NCBI GenBank assembly: GCA_007125875.1
Contig: SLCI01000085.1
Span: forward strand, 1 to 5,622
From: Kiritimatiellia bacterium
Lineage (GTDB): Bacteria > Verrucomicrobiota > Kiritimatiellia > SLAD01
Direction: 5' to 3'
Length of the DNA stretch: 5,622 bases
The notes under the pieces are model-generated. The model saw only the letters and a program-made list of their open reading frames with translations. It had not been told where the DNA came from and did no database searches. A program made the position numbers and the translations under genes. Position 1 is the first letter of the stretch, and every line of letters starts with the position of its first letter. Shown here piece by piece: positions 1-5,622 of this stretch.

Positions 1-658
1 AACCGCCTCGATCATCAGTTCGGCAGGACTGCACAGTCAGCAACCCGAGCCACCACCCTAACAGATCAAAAACATGTGCGCCGATATCATAGATGACTTC
101 ACCGCCGCTTTGGCGCCGGATTTGATTAAGTGTGTTCGCTGGCCAGCAATACTTTTCACCTTCGAACCATCGTACAGCAACGCACTCGCCCCACAACCGC
201 TTCTGGAACACGTCATGGAGTGCCCGTGCGGCAGCCAAGTGACGACGAAAATGGCAAAATGCGAGCACACAACCCGATGCTTTGGCCGCGGACTCCATAT
301 CATCGAGCTCCGAGAGCGTCATCGCAGCAGGCTTTTCACACAGTACATGCTTACCCGCGGAAAGCGCCGCGCACACGGCATCACGATGTAAATGATGCGG
401 CAGCGCGACGATGACGGCTTTGATCGATTCACACAATGCGGACTGCTCGAGCGCCGCATCATAGGTCATCGGCACCAGCTCGGCCGGACCTTGCAGGTCA
501 TCGCACACGCCAGGGTCAGCGACCCAACGCCATTGAAAGAGGTCACGGCAGCGTTGATCGGCTAAAGCAGGTCTATACAGCAATCTGGTAACAGCGCCGC
601 CCCCAAGCACCCCCAGAGTCAAAGGCTTTGTTTGGTCAACAGCATGATCTTCATGCAT
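1..658 (-). CDS. Gfo/Idh/MocA-family NAD(P)-dependent oxidoreductase, N-terminal part (cut by window edge)
   Basis: The frame from the ATG at 658-656 stays open for 219 codons to the window edge, so the C-terminal part is missing (family members are usually about 330-380 residues). A Rossmann nucleotide-binding start is visible (LGVLGGGAV, residues 15-23). It is followed by the family hallmark AVIVALPHHLHRDAV (81-95) and AGKHVLCEKPAA (101-112), whose E108-K109-P110 carries the conserved lysine. The second-domain motif GGEVIYDIGAHVFDLL (185-200) contains the histidine (H195) usually found at the active site. Such enzymes oxidise, reduce or epimerise sugars or nucleotide sugars in the cytoplasm; the substrate cannot be read from the sequence. 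The start is supported by GGAAGG nine bases upstream and by an 8-bp overlap with the sulfotransferase stop (ATGCATGA). The position in a polysaccharide operon suggests sugar-precursor synthesis or modification (inference). Confidence 0.87.
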   Translation of the reverse strand, partial: MHEDHAVDQTKPLTLGVLGGGAVTRLLYRPALADQRCRDLFQWRWVADPGVCDDLQGPAELVPMTYDAALEQSALCESIKAVIVALPHHLHRDAVCAALSAGKHVLCEKPAAMTLSELDDMESAAKASGCVLAFCHFRRHLAAARALHDVFQKRLWGECVAVRWFEGEKYCWPANTLNQIRRQSGGEVIYDIGAHVFDLLGWWLGLLTVQSCRTDDRGG

Positions 659-1763
659 CCTGTGCCGCCTTCCGCTTCTCGCGTTGACTATTCAAAATCA
701 TATGCGCTAACAAGCGCCAGTGCTTTAAGACAAAATGGAGTTTGCTCCCACGATACGCATTGGCCCGATCGAACAAATGCCACTGCACGTGCAGACGTTC
801 CGCGTACGAGCGCGCGGATTCGGCCTTCAAAAAGGCGTTCCAGTTCCAGCGTGTATCAGGCAGTGGGAAGGTAACGCCAAGCGCTTCAGCGACATCCTTT
901 TGCGATGTCCCCATGCGTTTAAGTAAGTCATCACCCAACTCTTTCGCGTAGTAGCAAGCCAAGTCCAGATGCCACGGGTCATCTTTCAGATCATGCCACT
1001 TCTTTATGCGCTCGTTCGTTGGCTTAGTGAACGTCATTGTGCGATGGGTGTCTCCATGTCGCCCCTTGGGCTTTCCCTTCTCGCCGTAGTTCAACATCGA
1101 TGGCTCATAGGACACATCCAGAAAAGTGCAGATTTTTTGCAACTCCTTCGCGGGGTCTTGCACGAGCTCGTCGTAGTGCACGGAAATAGCCCGTTCACCT
1201 ATCGCGCGTTGGCCTTCCATTAGCAAGCGGGGGCCATCGATCAAGTCCTGTTTGAAGGACGGCAGCTTCTCATACTCAGCGCCCACCCAGTCGAACAACA
1301 CTGACCGCAGCACCGCCATCGGATTACGCACCAAGAAGATGAAGCGTGCCTTCGGATACACTTCGGCCAGATCGGGAATGATGTGATAGTAGCGAGGCGT
1401 CTTATCAATAAAGACATCTTTCCCGCTCTCCATGAGTAGATCGCGATAGAAAGCGTTTCCCCACGCGCGGCACGCGCAAAGCTGTGTCTCGCGCCCTGCA
1501 CCATAATGATGCGCAATATCGTCCAACGCATGCTTCGCCCATATCGCGTTATACGTGACCTTCATTTCTTCCGGTCGCCGCGCATAGATTGGATGCAGCA
1601 TAACCCATGTTTCCTGCGGAGCACATAATCGCGGATGCGAATTCAGGATTTGCTGCAAAAACGTCGACCCAGAACGCGGCAGCGAAAGCAAGAAGACAAG
1701 ATTTTCCCCCAAGCTGTCCAGTGGCATAGGATGGCTGACCGGCTTATCCATTTCCTTGCCCAT
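651..1763 (-). CDS. PAPS-dependent sulfotransferase family protein
   Basis: The 370-residue product has the sulfotransferase layout. The 5'-phosphosulfate loop is near the N-terminus (SLPRSGSTFLQQIL, residues 27-40). DKTPRYYHII (120-129) is followed by the 3'-phosphate binding segment FIFLVRNPMAVLRSV (141-155), with R146 and S154 as expected contacts. VHYDELVQDPAKELQKICTFL (195-215) is the usual helix region of bacterial family members. The enzyme should transfer sulfate from PAPS to a hydroxyl or amino group of an acceptor in the cytoplasm; the context points to a glycan, but the acceptor is unknown. About 100 residues beyond the core end in a basic helical tail. There is no signal peptide or membrane segment. 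Start choice: the ATG at 1763 overlaps wzt by 20 bp but has GAGGGAG directly abutting it. The ATG at 1751 (residue 5) has that motif 12 bases upstream and makes an 8-bp overlap with the wzt stop, so it may be the true start. Confidence 0.93.
   Translation of the reverse strand: MGKEMDKPVSHPMPLDSLGENLVFLLSLPRSGSTFLQQILNSHPRLCAPQETWVMLHPIYARRPEEMKVTYNAIWAKHALDDIAHHYGAGRETQLCACRAWGNAFYRDLLMESGKDVFIDKTPRYYHIIPDLAEVYPKARFIFLVRNPMAVLRSVLFDWVGAEYEKLPSFKQDLIDGPRLLMEGQRAIGERAISVHYDELVQDPAKELQKICTFLDVSYEPSMLNYGEKGKPKGRHGDTHRTMTFTKPTNERIKKWHDLKDDPWHLDLACYYAKELGDDLLKRMGTSQKDVAEALGVTFPLPDTRWNWNAFLKAESARSYAERLHVQWHLFDRANAYRGSKLHFVLKHWRLLAHMILNSQREKRKAAQDA
668..673 (-). promoter_or_regulatory. Ribosome binding site of the oxidoreductase gene
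   Basis: GGAAGG lies nine bases before the ATG at 658, inside the last codons of the sulfotransferase gene. It is one of the clearer Shine-Dalgarno matches in the window and decides the oxidoreductase start. Confidence 0.55.
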
Positions 1764-3054
1764 CTCCCTCGATCAGCTCCCAGTCATGCGGAACAACAAC
1801 CATGCCCCAGTCTTGACTTATTTCGAGGCCACTTCCAAACACGTCGGTATTCTCTACGACCAATGTCGCCACTCGATTCAAACGGAACAGGTGCTCGATG
1901 CCGGCCCGGGCAAATGCCACATCGATTACATAGCGCCCCCCCGCCAACGGCAGTTGCGGAATGCGCAAGCGGACCTCGCCTACCCCTTGATTCACGGCTG
2001 CGAACGATTGCCCGCGGATCGGCATATTGCTACAGCGAAAGATCTCAACGCCAGACTCTGTCTGCACGGAAACCATGAATCCAGGATTCAAAAAGCGTTC
2101 GGCGGCACGATACTTGATGCGGAGCGTTAATGCATCCATTGTTTGGACACCAGCCTGCCCCGCAGAGCGAAGATCAACCGAAGTGATATAGACCGGAAGG
2201 TTCGGTTTCTTTTGATGCTCAGACAAGACACGCTGATCGACTGAGGTGTGCCACGCTTGATCCGCAGAGACGGAAGACAGATAATCGGATACGACGTCCT
2301 CACACGATCCAAATTTCTGCAAACGCCCCTGATGAATCCATAAGCCGGTATCACAGAGCTTACGAATCGATGCCATGTTATGACTGACAAACAGCACGGT
2401 TCGTCCATGCGCCGCAACATCTTTCATTTTGCCCAAGCATTTCTTTTGAAACTCGGCGTCACCCACTGCAAGGACTTCATCGACAATCAAAATATCGGGT
2501 TCGAGGTGTGCAGCCACTGCAAAGCCCAAGCGAACGACCATGCCGCTCGAGTAGCGCTTGACCGGGGTATCCAAATAGCGGGCGCAACCGGAAAACTCGA
2601 CGATCGCATCGAGCTTCGATCGGATATCGGCCTTGCTCATCCCAAGGATTGCACCATTCAGAAAAATATTTTCGCGGCCGGTCAAGTCAGGATGAAATCC
2701 TGTACCCACCTCCAATAGCGAGGACGATGTGCCATTCATTCGGATCTCGCCGCGGGTGGGTGCAGTGATTCGGCTCAGCATTTTGAGCAAGGTACTTTTA
2801 CCGGCACCGTTCCGCCCAATGATGCCGAGCACCTCGCCCTGCTTCACTTCGAAGCTAACGTCTTGCAACGCCCATACATAACTCTGATCGGAGCTTGTCT
2901 CTCGCTCATTCGCCGCGGTTATCGACAAATAGGGATCCTCTCTACCCCGTACTCGGTGCCACCAGCGATTGATATCATGCACCAGCGTGCCGGTTGACAC
3001 TTCGCCTAACCGGTACTGCTTCGCCAAATTCTCGACTTGGATAACAACGCTCAT
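1744..3054 (-). CDS. wzt: O-antigen/polysaccharide ABC exporter, ATP-binding subunit with C-terminal glycan-recognition domain (Wzt type)
   Basis: The 436-residue product is the ATPase of an ABC-2 polysaccharide exporter and acts at the cytoplasmic face of the inner membrane with Wzm. Residues 1-245 form the nucleotide-binding domain: Walker A GRNGAGKST (80-88), a glycan-exporter type stretch LLEVGTGFHPDLTGRENIF (113-131), ABC signature YSSGM (168-172), Walker B ILIVDEVLAVGD (188-199, catalytic E193) and switch histidine H225 in FVSHNM. An insertion-like segment at about residues 30-58 precedes the domain core, as in KpsT/Wzt relatives. Residues about 265-436 are a separate beta-rich domain resembling the Wzt C-terminal domain, which in characterised systems (E. 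coli O8/O9a) binds the modified non-reducing end of the O-polysaccharide. Plain KpsT proteins lack it. No good Shine-Dalgarno sequence precedes the ATG; the preceding bases belong to the repeat arm of the upstream IVP element. The stop overlaps the sulfotransferase start. Confidence 0.94.
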   Translation of the reverse strand: MSVVIQVENLAKQYRLGEVSTGTLVHDINRWWHRVRGREDPYLSITAANERETSSDQSYVWALQDVSFEVKQGEVLGIIGRNGAGKSTLLKMLSRITAPTRGEIRMNGTSSSLLEVGTGFHPDLTGRENIFLNGAILGMSKADIRSKLDAIVEFSGCARYLDTPVKRYSSGMVVRLGFAVAAHLEPDILIVDEVLAVGDAEFQKKCLGKMKDVAAHGRTVLFVSHNMASIRKLCDTGLWIHQGRLQKFGSCEDVVSDYLSSVSADQAWHTSVDQRVLSEHQKKPNLPVYITSVDLRSAGQAGVQTMDALTLRIKYRAAERFLNPGFMVSVQTESGVEIFRCSNMPIRGQSFAAVNQGVGEVRLRIPQLPLAGGRYVIDVAFARAGIEHLFRLNRVATLVVENTDVFGSGLEISQDWGMVVVPHDWELIEGDGQGNG

Positions 3055-3064
3055 GATAGTAAAT

Positions 3065-3088
3065 GCTGAGAGGCTGAAAGGCTGAAAC
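3065..3088 (+). repeat. Array of three 8-bp units (GCTGARAG), wzt-side arm of the IVP element
   Basis: GCTGAGAG, GCTGAAAG and GCTGAAAC follow one another with an exact period of 8 at 3065, 3073 and 3081. They lie between the end of the degraded IVP gene and the wzt start. The array is inverted relative to the one at 3470-3501, so the two can pair in the transcript. Confidence 0.75.
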
Positions 3089-3092
3089 TGTT

Positions 3093-3451
3093 TTAGTTGT
3101 TCTCTCGTGTTCTGTGGACGATGGTGACAAAAATAGCGATCAGTTCAGCGACCTTTTTAGCAGCCTGTCTGATTCCTCTCCTTCAATCGAACAATCCTCT
3201 TTCAGCAACTCGATCCACGATTATGCCTCATCGGCTTCTTGCAACAAACCATCCAATTTTGAGCAAAATTCCGCGGAGGATCTCGCTCGCGATGCCTCGC
3301 GAGCATGGGCAGCAACAGATGTGCCTGATCGCAAAAGTTGTCGCCCGAGAACTTGCACTTCGGATCTCTGCTTGGGTAGGGCGACATAGTAATGAATAAT
3401 GCAAGCGGCAAATCGTTTGGCACGCTCTCTCAACTCCTCACTCAGCCGCAT
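3093..3451 (-). pseudogene. Four-helix-bundle protein, 23S rRNA intervening-sequence (IVP/S23) family, degraded
   Basis: The intact first part (76 codons from the ATG at 3451) contains the family signature: SEELRERAKRFA (4-15), VLGRQLLRSGTSVAAHAREA (34-53), RARSSAEFCSKL (55-66) and EADEA (72-76). TAA at 3223-3221 then interrupts the frame, but it continues recognisably as SWIELLKEDCSIEGEESDRLL. A second lesion follows in the A-tract at 3154-3158: five A's on the coding strand, where six would restore the frame. After it the frame reads KKVAELIAIFVTIVHRTRENN to TAA at 3095-3093. With both lesions repaired the protein would be 119 residues, the normal size of the family. Members are small all-helical proteins of unclear function, best known from rRNA intervening sequences and related in fold to the Avd protein of diversity-generating retroelements. 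A 76-residue truncated product could still be made but would lack the end of the third helix and all of the fourth. Confidence 0.87.
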
Positions 3452-3455
3452 CTTT

Positions 3456-3460
3456 TCCCT
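3456..3460 (-). promoter_or_regulatory. Ribosome binding site of the IVP gene
   Basis: AGGGA lies four bases before the ATG at 3451-3449, between the repeat array and the gene. It supports this start and shows that the element brought its own translation signal. Confidence 0.5.
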
Positions 3461-3469
3461 GCTTTCTGT

Positions 3470-3501
3470 TTTCAGCCTTTTAGTTTTTCAGCTTTTCAGC
3501 T
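3470..3501 (-). repeat. Array of four 8-bp units (GGCTGAAA/AGCTGAAA), wzm-side arm of the IVP element
   Basis: On the + strand the units are TTTCAGCC (3470), TTTTAGTT (3478), TTTCAGCT (3486) and TTTCAGCT (3494), with exact period 8 and one degenerate copy. The array begins six bases after the wzm stop in the transcribed direction. It is the inverted counterpart of the array at 3065-3088: in one register 18 of 24 positions are complementary. Confidence 0.78.
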
Positions 3502-3507
3502 TTTTCT

Positions 3508-4386
3508 TCAAACCGTATCCATAAAACTTCGTTCAATTCGGTTAAATAGCGCAATGCCGGCAGTCAGCACAAAAACGGTAAAGAAGGCGCTATACATTAA
3601 ATGCCCAATTGAGACTGTGCCCTGCCCCAAAAAAGCGAGGCGAAAAGCTTCAATGATAGGGGTCATCGGGTTAATCATGAGGAACCAGCGCCAACGATCG
3701 GGAATCATGCTTAGCGGATAGATGACAGGGGCAGCAAACATCAACAGCCGCACACCGAAATCCAACAGGAAGCGCAGGTCGCGATATTTCGTAGTCATCG
3801 CGCTGAAAAGGATACCCAGCCCCAAACTCATCAGCGCCATCAAAACGACCAGCACAGGGAAGAGTGCAATGATCGGGTGAAATGATATTTCGGCTCCTTG
3901 CCAGTGGAAATAGGCCACAAATCCCATAAAGAAGAGGAATTGAAGCAGGAATTTCAGAACGTATGAGACAGACACGGATATGGGTACCGCGAGACGAGGG
4001 AAATAGACTTTGCCGAATAAGTGCGCGTTGGAAACAAATGTATTTGCCGTGGCTGTCAGTACACCAGCGAAGTACATCCAGACCACATTCCCGCTTAAAT
4101 AGAAGAGGACTCGAGGTAATCCATCGGTACTCAACTGGGCTATTTCGCCAAACACGACGACGAAAACGAGCGTCGTTAAGAGTGGCTGCAGCACAAACCA
4201 CGCTGGCCCCAGGATCGTTTGTTTGAATTGAGCAACGAAATCGCGACGCACAAACATCAATACCAAGTCTCGATAGCGCCATAGATCCGCAAGCTGAAGA
4301 TCAAACCAACGTCCACGCGGACGAATTACAAGATCCCACTGGCGGCCTGAGAGAGACGCGAGCTCTGCTGTGTTTTGGTCATTCAT
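3508..4386 (-). CDS. wzm: O-antigen/polysaccharide ABC exporter, permease subunit (Wzm type, ABC-2 membrane family)
   Basis: The 292-residue membrane protein forms the channel through which Wzt drives lipid-linked polysaccharide across the inner membrane. The N-terminal amphipathic segment reads LWRYRDLVLMFVRRDF (35-50) and is followed by FKQTILGPAWFVLQPLL (54-70), the hallmark of this permease family. Six hydrophobic segments are visible at about 58-79, 93-115, 138-160, 172-196, 206-226 and 262-282. The cytoplasmic loop TTKYRDLRFLLDF (198-210), the NPMTPIIEAFR motif (239-249) and the short basic tail ending ERSFMDTV are also typical. The length is normal for the family. The start lies 20 bases after the murB stop; no clear Shine-Dalgarno sequence precedes it, suggesting coupled translation from murB. 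Its partner wzt, normally adjacent, is 453 bp away because of the IVP element. Confidence 0.94.
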   Translation of the reverse strand: MNDQNTAELASLSGRQWDLVIRPRGRWFDLQLADLWRYRDLVLMFVRRDFVAQFKQTILGPAWFVLQPLLTTLVFVVVFGEIAQLSTDGLPRVLFYLSGNVVWMYFAGVLTATANTFVSNAHLFGKVYFPRLAVPISVSVSYVLKFLLQFLFFMGFVAYFHWQGAEISFHPIIALFPVLVVLMALMSLGLGILFSAMTTKYRDLRFLLDFGVRLLMFAAPVIYPLSMIPDRWRWFLMINPMTPIIEAFRLAFLGQGTVSIGHLMYSAFFTVFVLTAGIALFNRIERSFMDTV

Positions 4387-4406
4387 TATGATGTGATCGA
4401 AATTAG

Positions 4407-5483
4407 CTACCCGACTATTCGCGGCTCCATACTAAGTTCAATGCCTGTTTTTTCAATGACACAATCTCGAATGCGATCAGCAAGTTTTATGACATCTCGC
4501 GCATGGGCCGTGCCATCTAGGTTTACAAGAACCAGCGGGTTTCGCTCGTGTTGAACAGCTTGATCTTCGCGCCACCCAACCGCACCCGCAGCTTGAATTA
4601 GTGCACCAGCAGGTAGCTTATGGAGCTCCCCCGCTTTGAATCGATGTCCTAATTCATATAGTTGATCCGCTATTTCCGGCCCAAGGCTAATCGCAACTTT
4701 TTGCCGCATGGCATCCAACTCCGCGGAACGCAAGAGTGCGTGTTTAAAGAAGGAGCCGACATTGCCCGTTCTATGAACATCCGGCAGGCGTCCATCGGTT
4801 CGGATCGCTATGATCGCACGCCGCATATCTGCAAGTGATGGCTGACTACAAGCTTGGCGCTGAAGCCAGTCCACCACGCTAGCATGTGAAAGATTAGGTG
4901 TGCCGTTGCGCTGCAAACGGAATGTCACATGGGTGATAACATATCGATCCAGCGCACTTGTATTGAATATACTTGTCCGATAGCCGAAGGCGCACTGATC
5001 CGGGGTGAGCGCACACCATTGGGCAGACTGCCTATCCCAGGCTTCCACCGAAATGATCGTGTCACTGACCTCCTGGCCATAGGCCCCTACATTTTGGACC
5101 GGTACCGCGCCCACCGAGCCGGGGATTGCACTCAAGTTCTCGATGCCCCACCAGCCATTCTGGACAGCGTATTCAGCCACTGTATCCCACTCCTCGCCAG
5201 CGGACACGCGCAATAAAACCGCATGCTCATCTTCCGACTGCACCGTCCATCCCGAGGTCGCCATGTGAAGCACGAGGCCGTGATAGCCAGCGTCCTTGAC
5301 CAGCAAGTTACTTCCTCCCCCCAAGACGAAAACAGGTAACCCTGCTGTTGCGGCAAAAGAAAAGGCACGAGAGAGATCGTCAGGCGATCGCAGATCGATG
5401 AAGTATCGAGCCGGACCACCAACTCGAAAAGTCGTCCAATCACGAAGTGATACATGCTCTTGAATGGGTAATGTACGATCCAT
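4407..5483 (-). CDS. murB: UDP-N-acetylenolpyruvoylglucosamine reductase (MurB)
   Basis: This cytoplasmic flavoenzyme reduces UDP-GlcNAc-enolpyruvate to UDP-MurNAc with NADPH, the second committed step of peptidoglycan precursor synthesis. The 358 residues carry the FAD-domain motifs TTFRVGGPARYF (17-28) and VFVLGGGSNLLV (51-62), and the diagnostic block GIENLSAIPGSVGAVPVQNV (113-132). The substrate-domain features are FGYRTSIF (166-173, R169), TGNVGSFFKH (239-248, proton-donor S244) and the C-terminal MEPRIVG, whose E353 matches the conserved catalytic glutamate. The tyrosine-containing loop and the end sequence fit the E. coli-like type I enzyme. All catalytic residues are present, so it should be active. 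GSFFKH replaces the commoner GSFFKNP. The gene begins 14 bases after the preceding stop and ends 20 bases before wzm, so it appears cotranscribed with the polysaccharide genes. The Shine-Dalgarno match is weak. Confidence 0.96.
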   Translation of the reverse strand: MDRTLPIQEHVSLRDWTTFRVGGPARYFIDLRSPDDLSRAFSFAATAGLPVFVLGGGSNLLVKDAGYHGLVLHMATSGWTVQSEDEHAVLLRVSAGEEWDTVAEYAVQNGWWGIENLSAIPGSVGAVPVQNVGAYGQEVSDTIISVEAWDRQSAQWCALTPDQCAFGYRTSIFNTSALDRYVITHVTFRLQRNGTPNLSHASVVDWLQRQACSQPSLADMRRAIIAIRTDGRLPDVHRTGNVGSFFKHALLRSAELDAMRQKVAISLGPEIADQLYELGHRFKAGELHKLPAGALIQAAGAVGWREDQAVQHERNPLVLVNLDGTAHARDVIKLADRIRDCVIEKTGIELSMEPRIVG

Positions 5484-5497
5484 TACAGAACCAACAC

Positions 5498-5622
5498 CTA
5501 TACCTTTTCCCGTGAGGACTGCTCAGGAGCAGAATCCCAGTGTCGTATAACGAGCACGGCAAACACGACAACGGTCCACAAAATAGCCGGTTGTCGAAAA
5601 GGGAAATCGACGAAGGCATGTA
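5498..5622 (-). CDS. C-terminal end of a probable O-antigen ligase/polymerase-family membrane protein (cut by window edge)
   Basis: Only the last 40 residues and the TAG at 5500-5498 are inside the window. They begin HAFVDFPFRQPAI, matching the conserved H-(S/A)-x-V-D-(F/Y)-P-x-R motif near the C-terminus of the O-antigen ligase/Wzy-like family. A hydrophobic segment of about 14 residues (ILWTVVVFAVLVIR) and a short polar tail (HWDSAPEQSSREKV) follow, fitting a last membrane helix and cytoplasmic end. Family members are polytopic inner-membrane enzymes that polymerise or ligate lipid-linked glycans at the periplasmic face. Next to a Wzm/Wzt exporter a ligase role is more likely than a polymerase role (inference). 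The other two minus-strand frames here give no recognisable match. murB starts 14 bases downstream. Confidence 0.65.
   Translation of the reverse strand, partial: HAFVDFPFRQPAILWTVVVFAVLVIRHWDSAPEQSSREKV

Larger units (their letters stand above)
3065..3501 (-). mobile_element. Candidate IVP (intervening-sequence protein) element inserted between wzm and wzt
   Basis: A four-helix-bundle IVP gene remnant is bracketed by inverted arrays of one 8-bp unit. The whole fills the space from a few bases after the wzm stop to about 10 bases before the wzt start. IVP genes are known from intervening sequences in 23S rRNA genes, where complementary ends form a stem that RNase III removes. Here the same kind of arrangement sits between two coding genes. 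Mobility is inferred from the layout only: I see no transposase and no clear target-site duplication, and the exact ends are uncertain. The alternative is an ordinary decayed gene with repeat-rich flanks. Confidence 0.4.

Noticed and set aside
58..414. Several 80-105 residue frames on both strands at the left end
   Set aside because: All lie within the 219-codon oxidoreductase frame, which alone shows family motifs.
1635..2130. Plus-strand frames of 124 and 147 codons opposite the wzt/sulfotransferase junction
   Set aside because: They are complementary to strongly conserved coding sequence and show no recognisable motif.
3285..3304. Perfect 7-bp hairpin GCTCGCG...CGCGAGC with a 6-base loop
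   Set aside because: It lies inside the conserved IVP coding region (around REASRARS) and has no T-tract, so codon content explains it better than a terminator.
3097..3399. Two overlapping plus-strand frames across the wzm-wzt spacer
   Set aside because: They run antisense to the recognisable IVP remnant, their sequences are low-complexity (serine-rich or mixed), and neither has a convincing start signal. The minus-strand homology explains the open frames.
3065..3501. Octamer arrays as a CRISPR array or origin iterons
   Set aside because: The units are only 8 bp, contiguous without spacers, few in number and arranged as inverted arms around a gene remnant. No cas or replication gene is present.
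3671..4282. A 203-codon minus-strand frame inside wzm
   Set aside because: It is an out-of-frame shadow of wzm, whose own frame has all the permease hallmarks.
5519..5532. Palindrome CTGCTC-AG-GAGCAG
   Set aside because: It is a 6-bp stem with a 2-base loop inside the end of the ligase-like coding region. No U-run follows on either strand, so it is not supported as a terminator or operator.

Overview
The window is a stretch of a Gram-negative surface-polysaccharide locus, with every gene on the minus strand. The ABC-2 type O-antigen exporter pair (Wzm/Wzt with a C-terminal glycan-recognition domain), the remnant of an O-antigen ligase/polymerase-like membrane protein and a type I MurB point to a proteobacterium. 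The base composition is moderate. I cannot name a genus from the sequence.

In transcription order (right to left): (1) 5622-5498, the last 40 residues of a probable O-antigen ligase/polymerase-type membrane protein; (2) 5483-4407, murB, the peptidoglycan precursor reductase; (3) 4386-3508, wzm, the exporter permease; (4) 3507-3055, a 453-bp spacer that is not empty; (5) 3054-1744, wzt, the exporter ATPase with an extra C-terminal domain; (6) 1763-651, a PAPS-type sulfotransferase; (7) 658-1, the N-terminal 219 residues of a Gfo/Idh/MocA-family NAD(P) oxidoreductase, which runs off the left edge. Spacings are tight (14 and 20 nt, then overlaps of 8-20 nt), so this looks like one operon interrupted only by the wzm-wzt spacer.

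The spacer is the most interesting part. It holds a degraded gene for a four-helix-bundle protein of the 23S rRNA intervening-sequence (IVP/S23) family, with one in-frame nonsense codon and one single-base deletion in an A-tract. The gene is bracketed by two short arrays of an 8-bp unit (GGCTGAAA-like), three copies on one side and four on the other, in inverted orientation. The arrays start a few bases after the wzm stop and end about 10 bases before the wzt start. It looks like an IVP element of the kind best known from rRNA, inserted here between two protein-coding genes.

Working model (inference): Wzm/Wzt exports a finished lipid-linked polysaccharide, the ligase-like protein attaches it to its acceptor, and the sulfotransferase and oxidoreductase modify the glycan or its sugar precursors. 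The Wzt C-terminal domain next to a translationally coupled sulfotransferase raises the possibility that a sulfate group is part of the export signal. murB is a housekeeping cell-wall gene embedded in this cluster.
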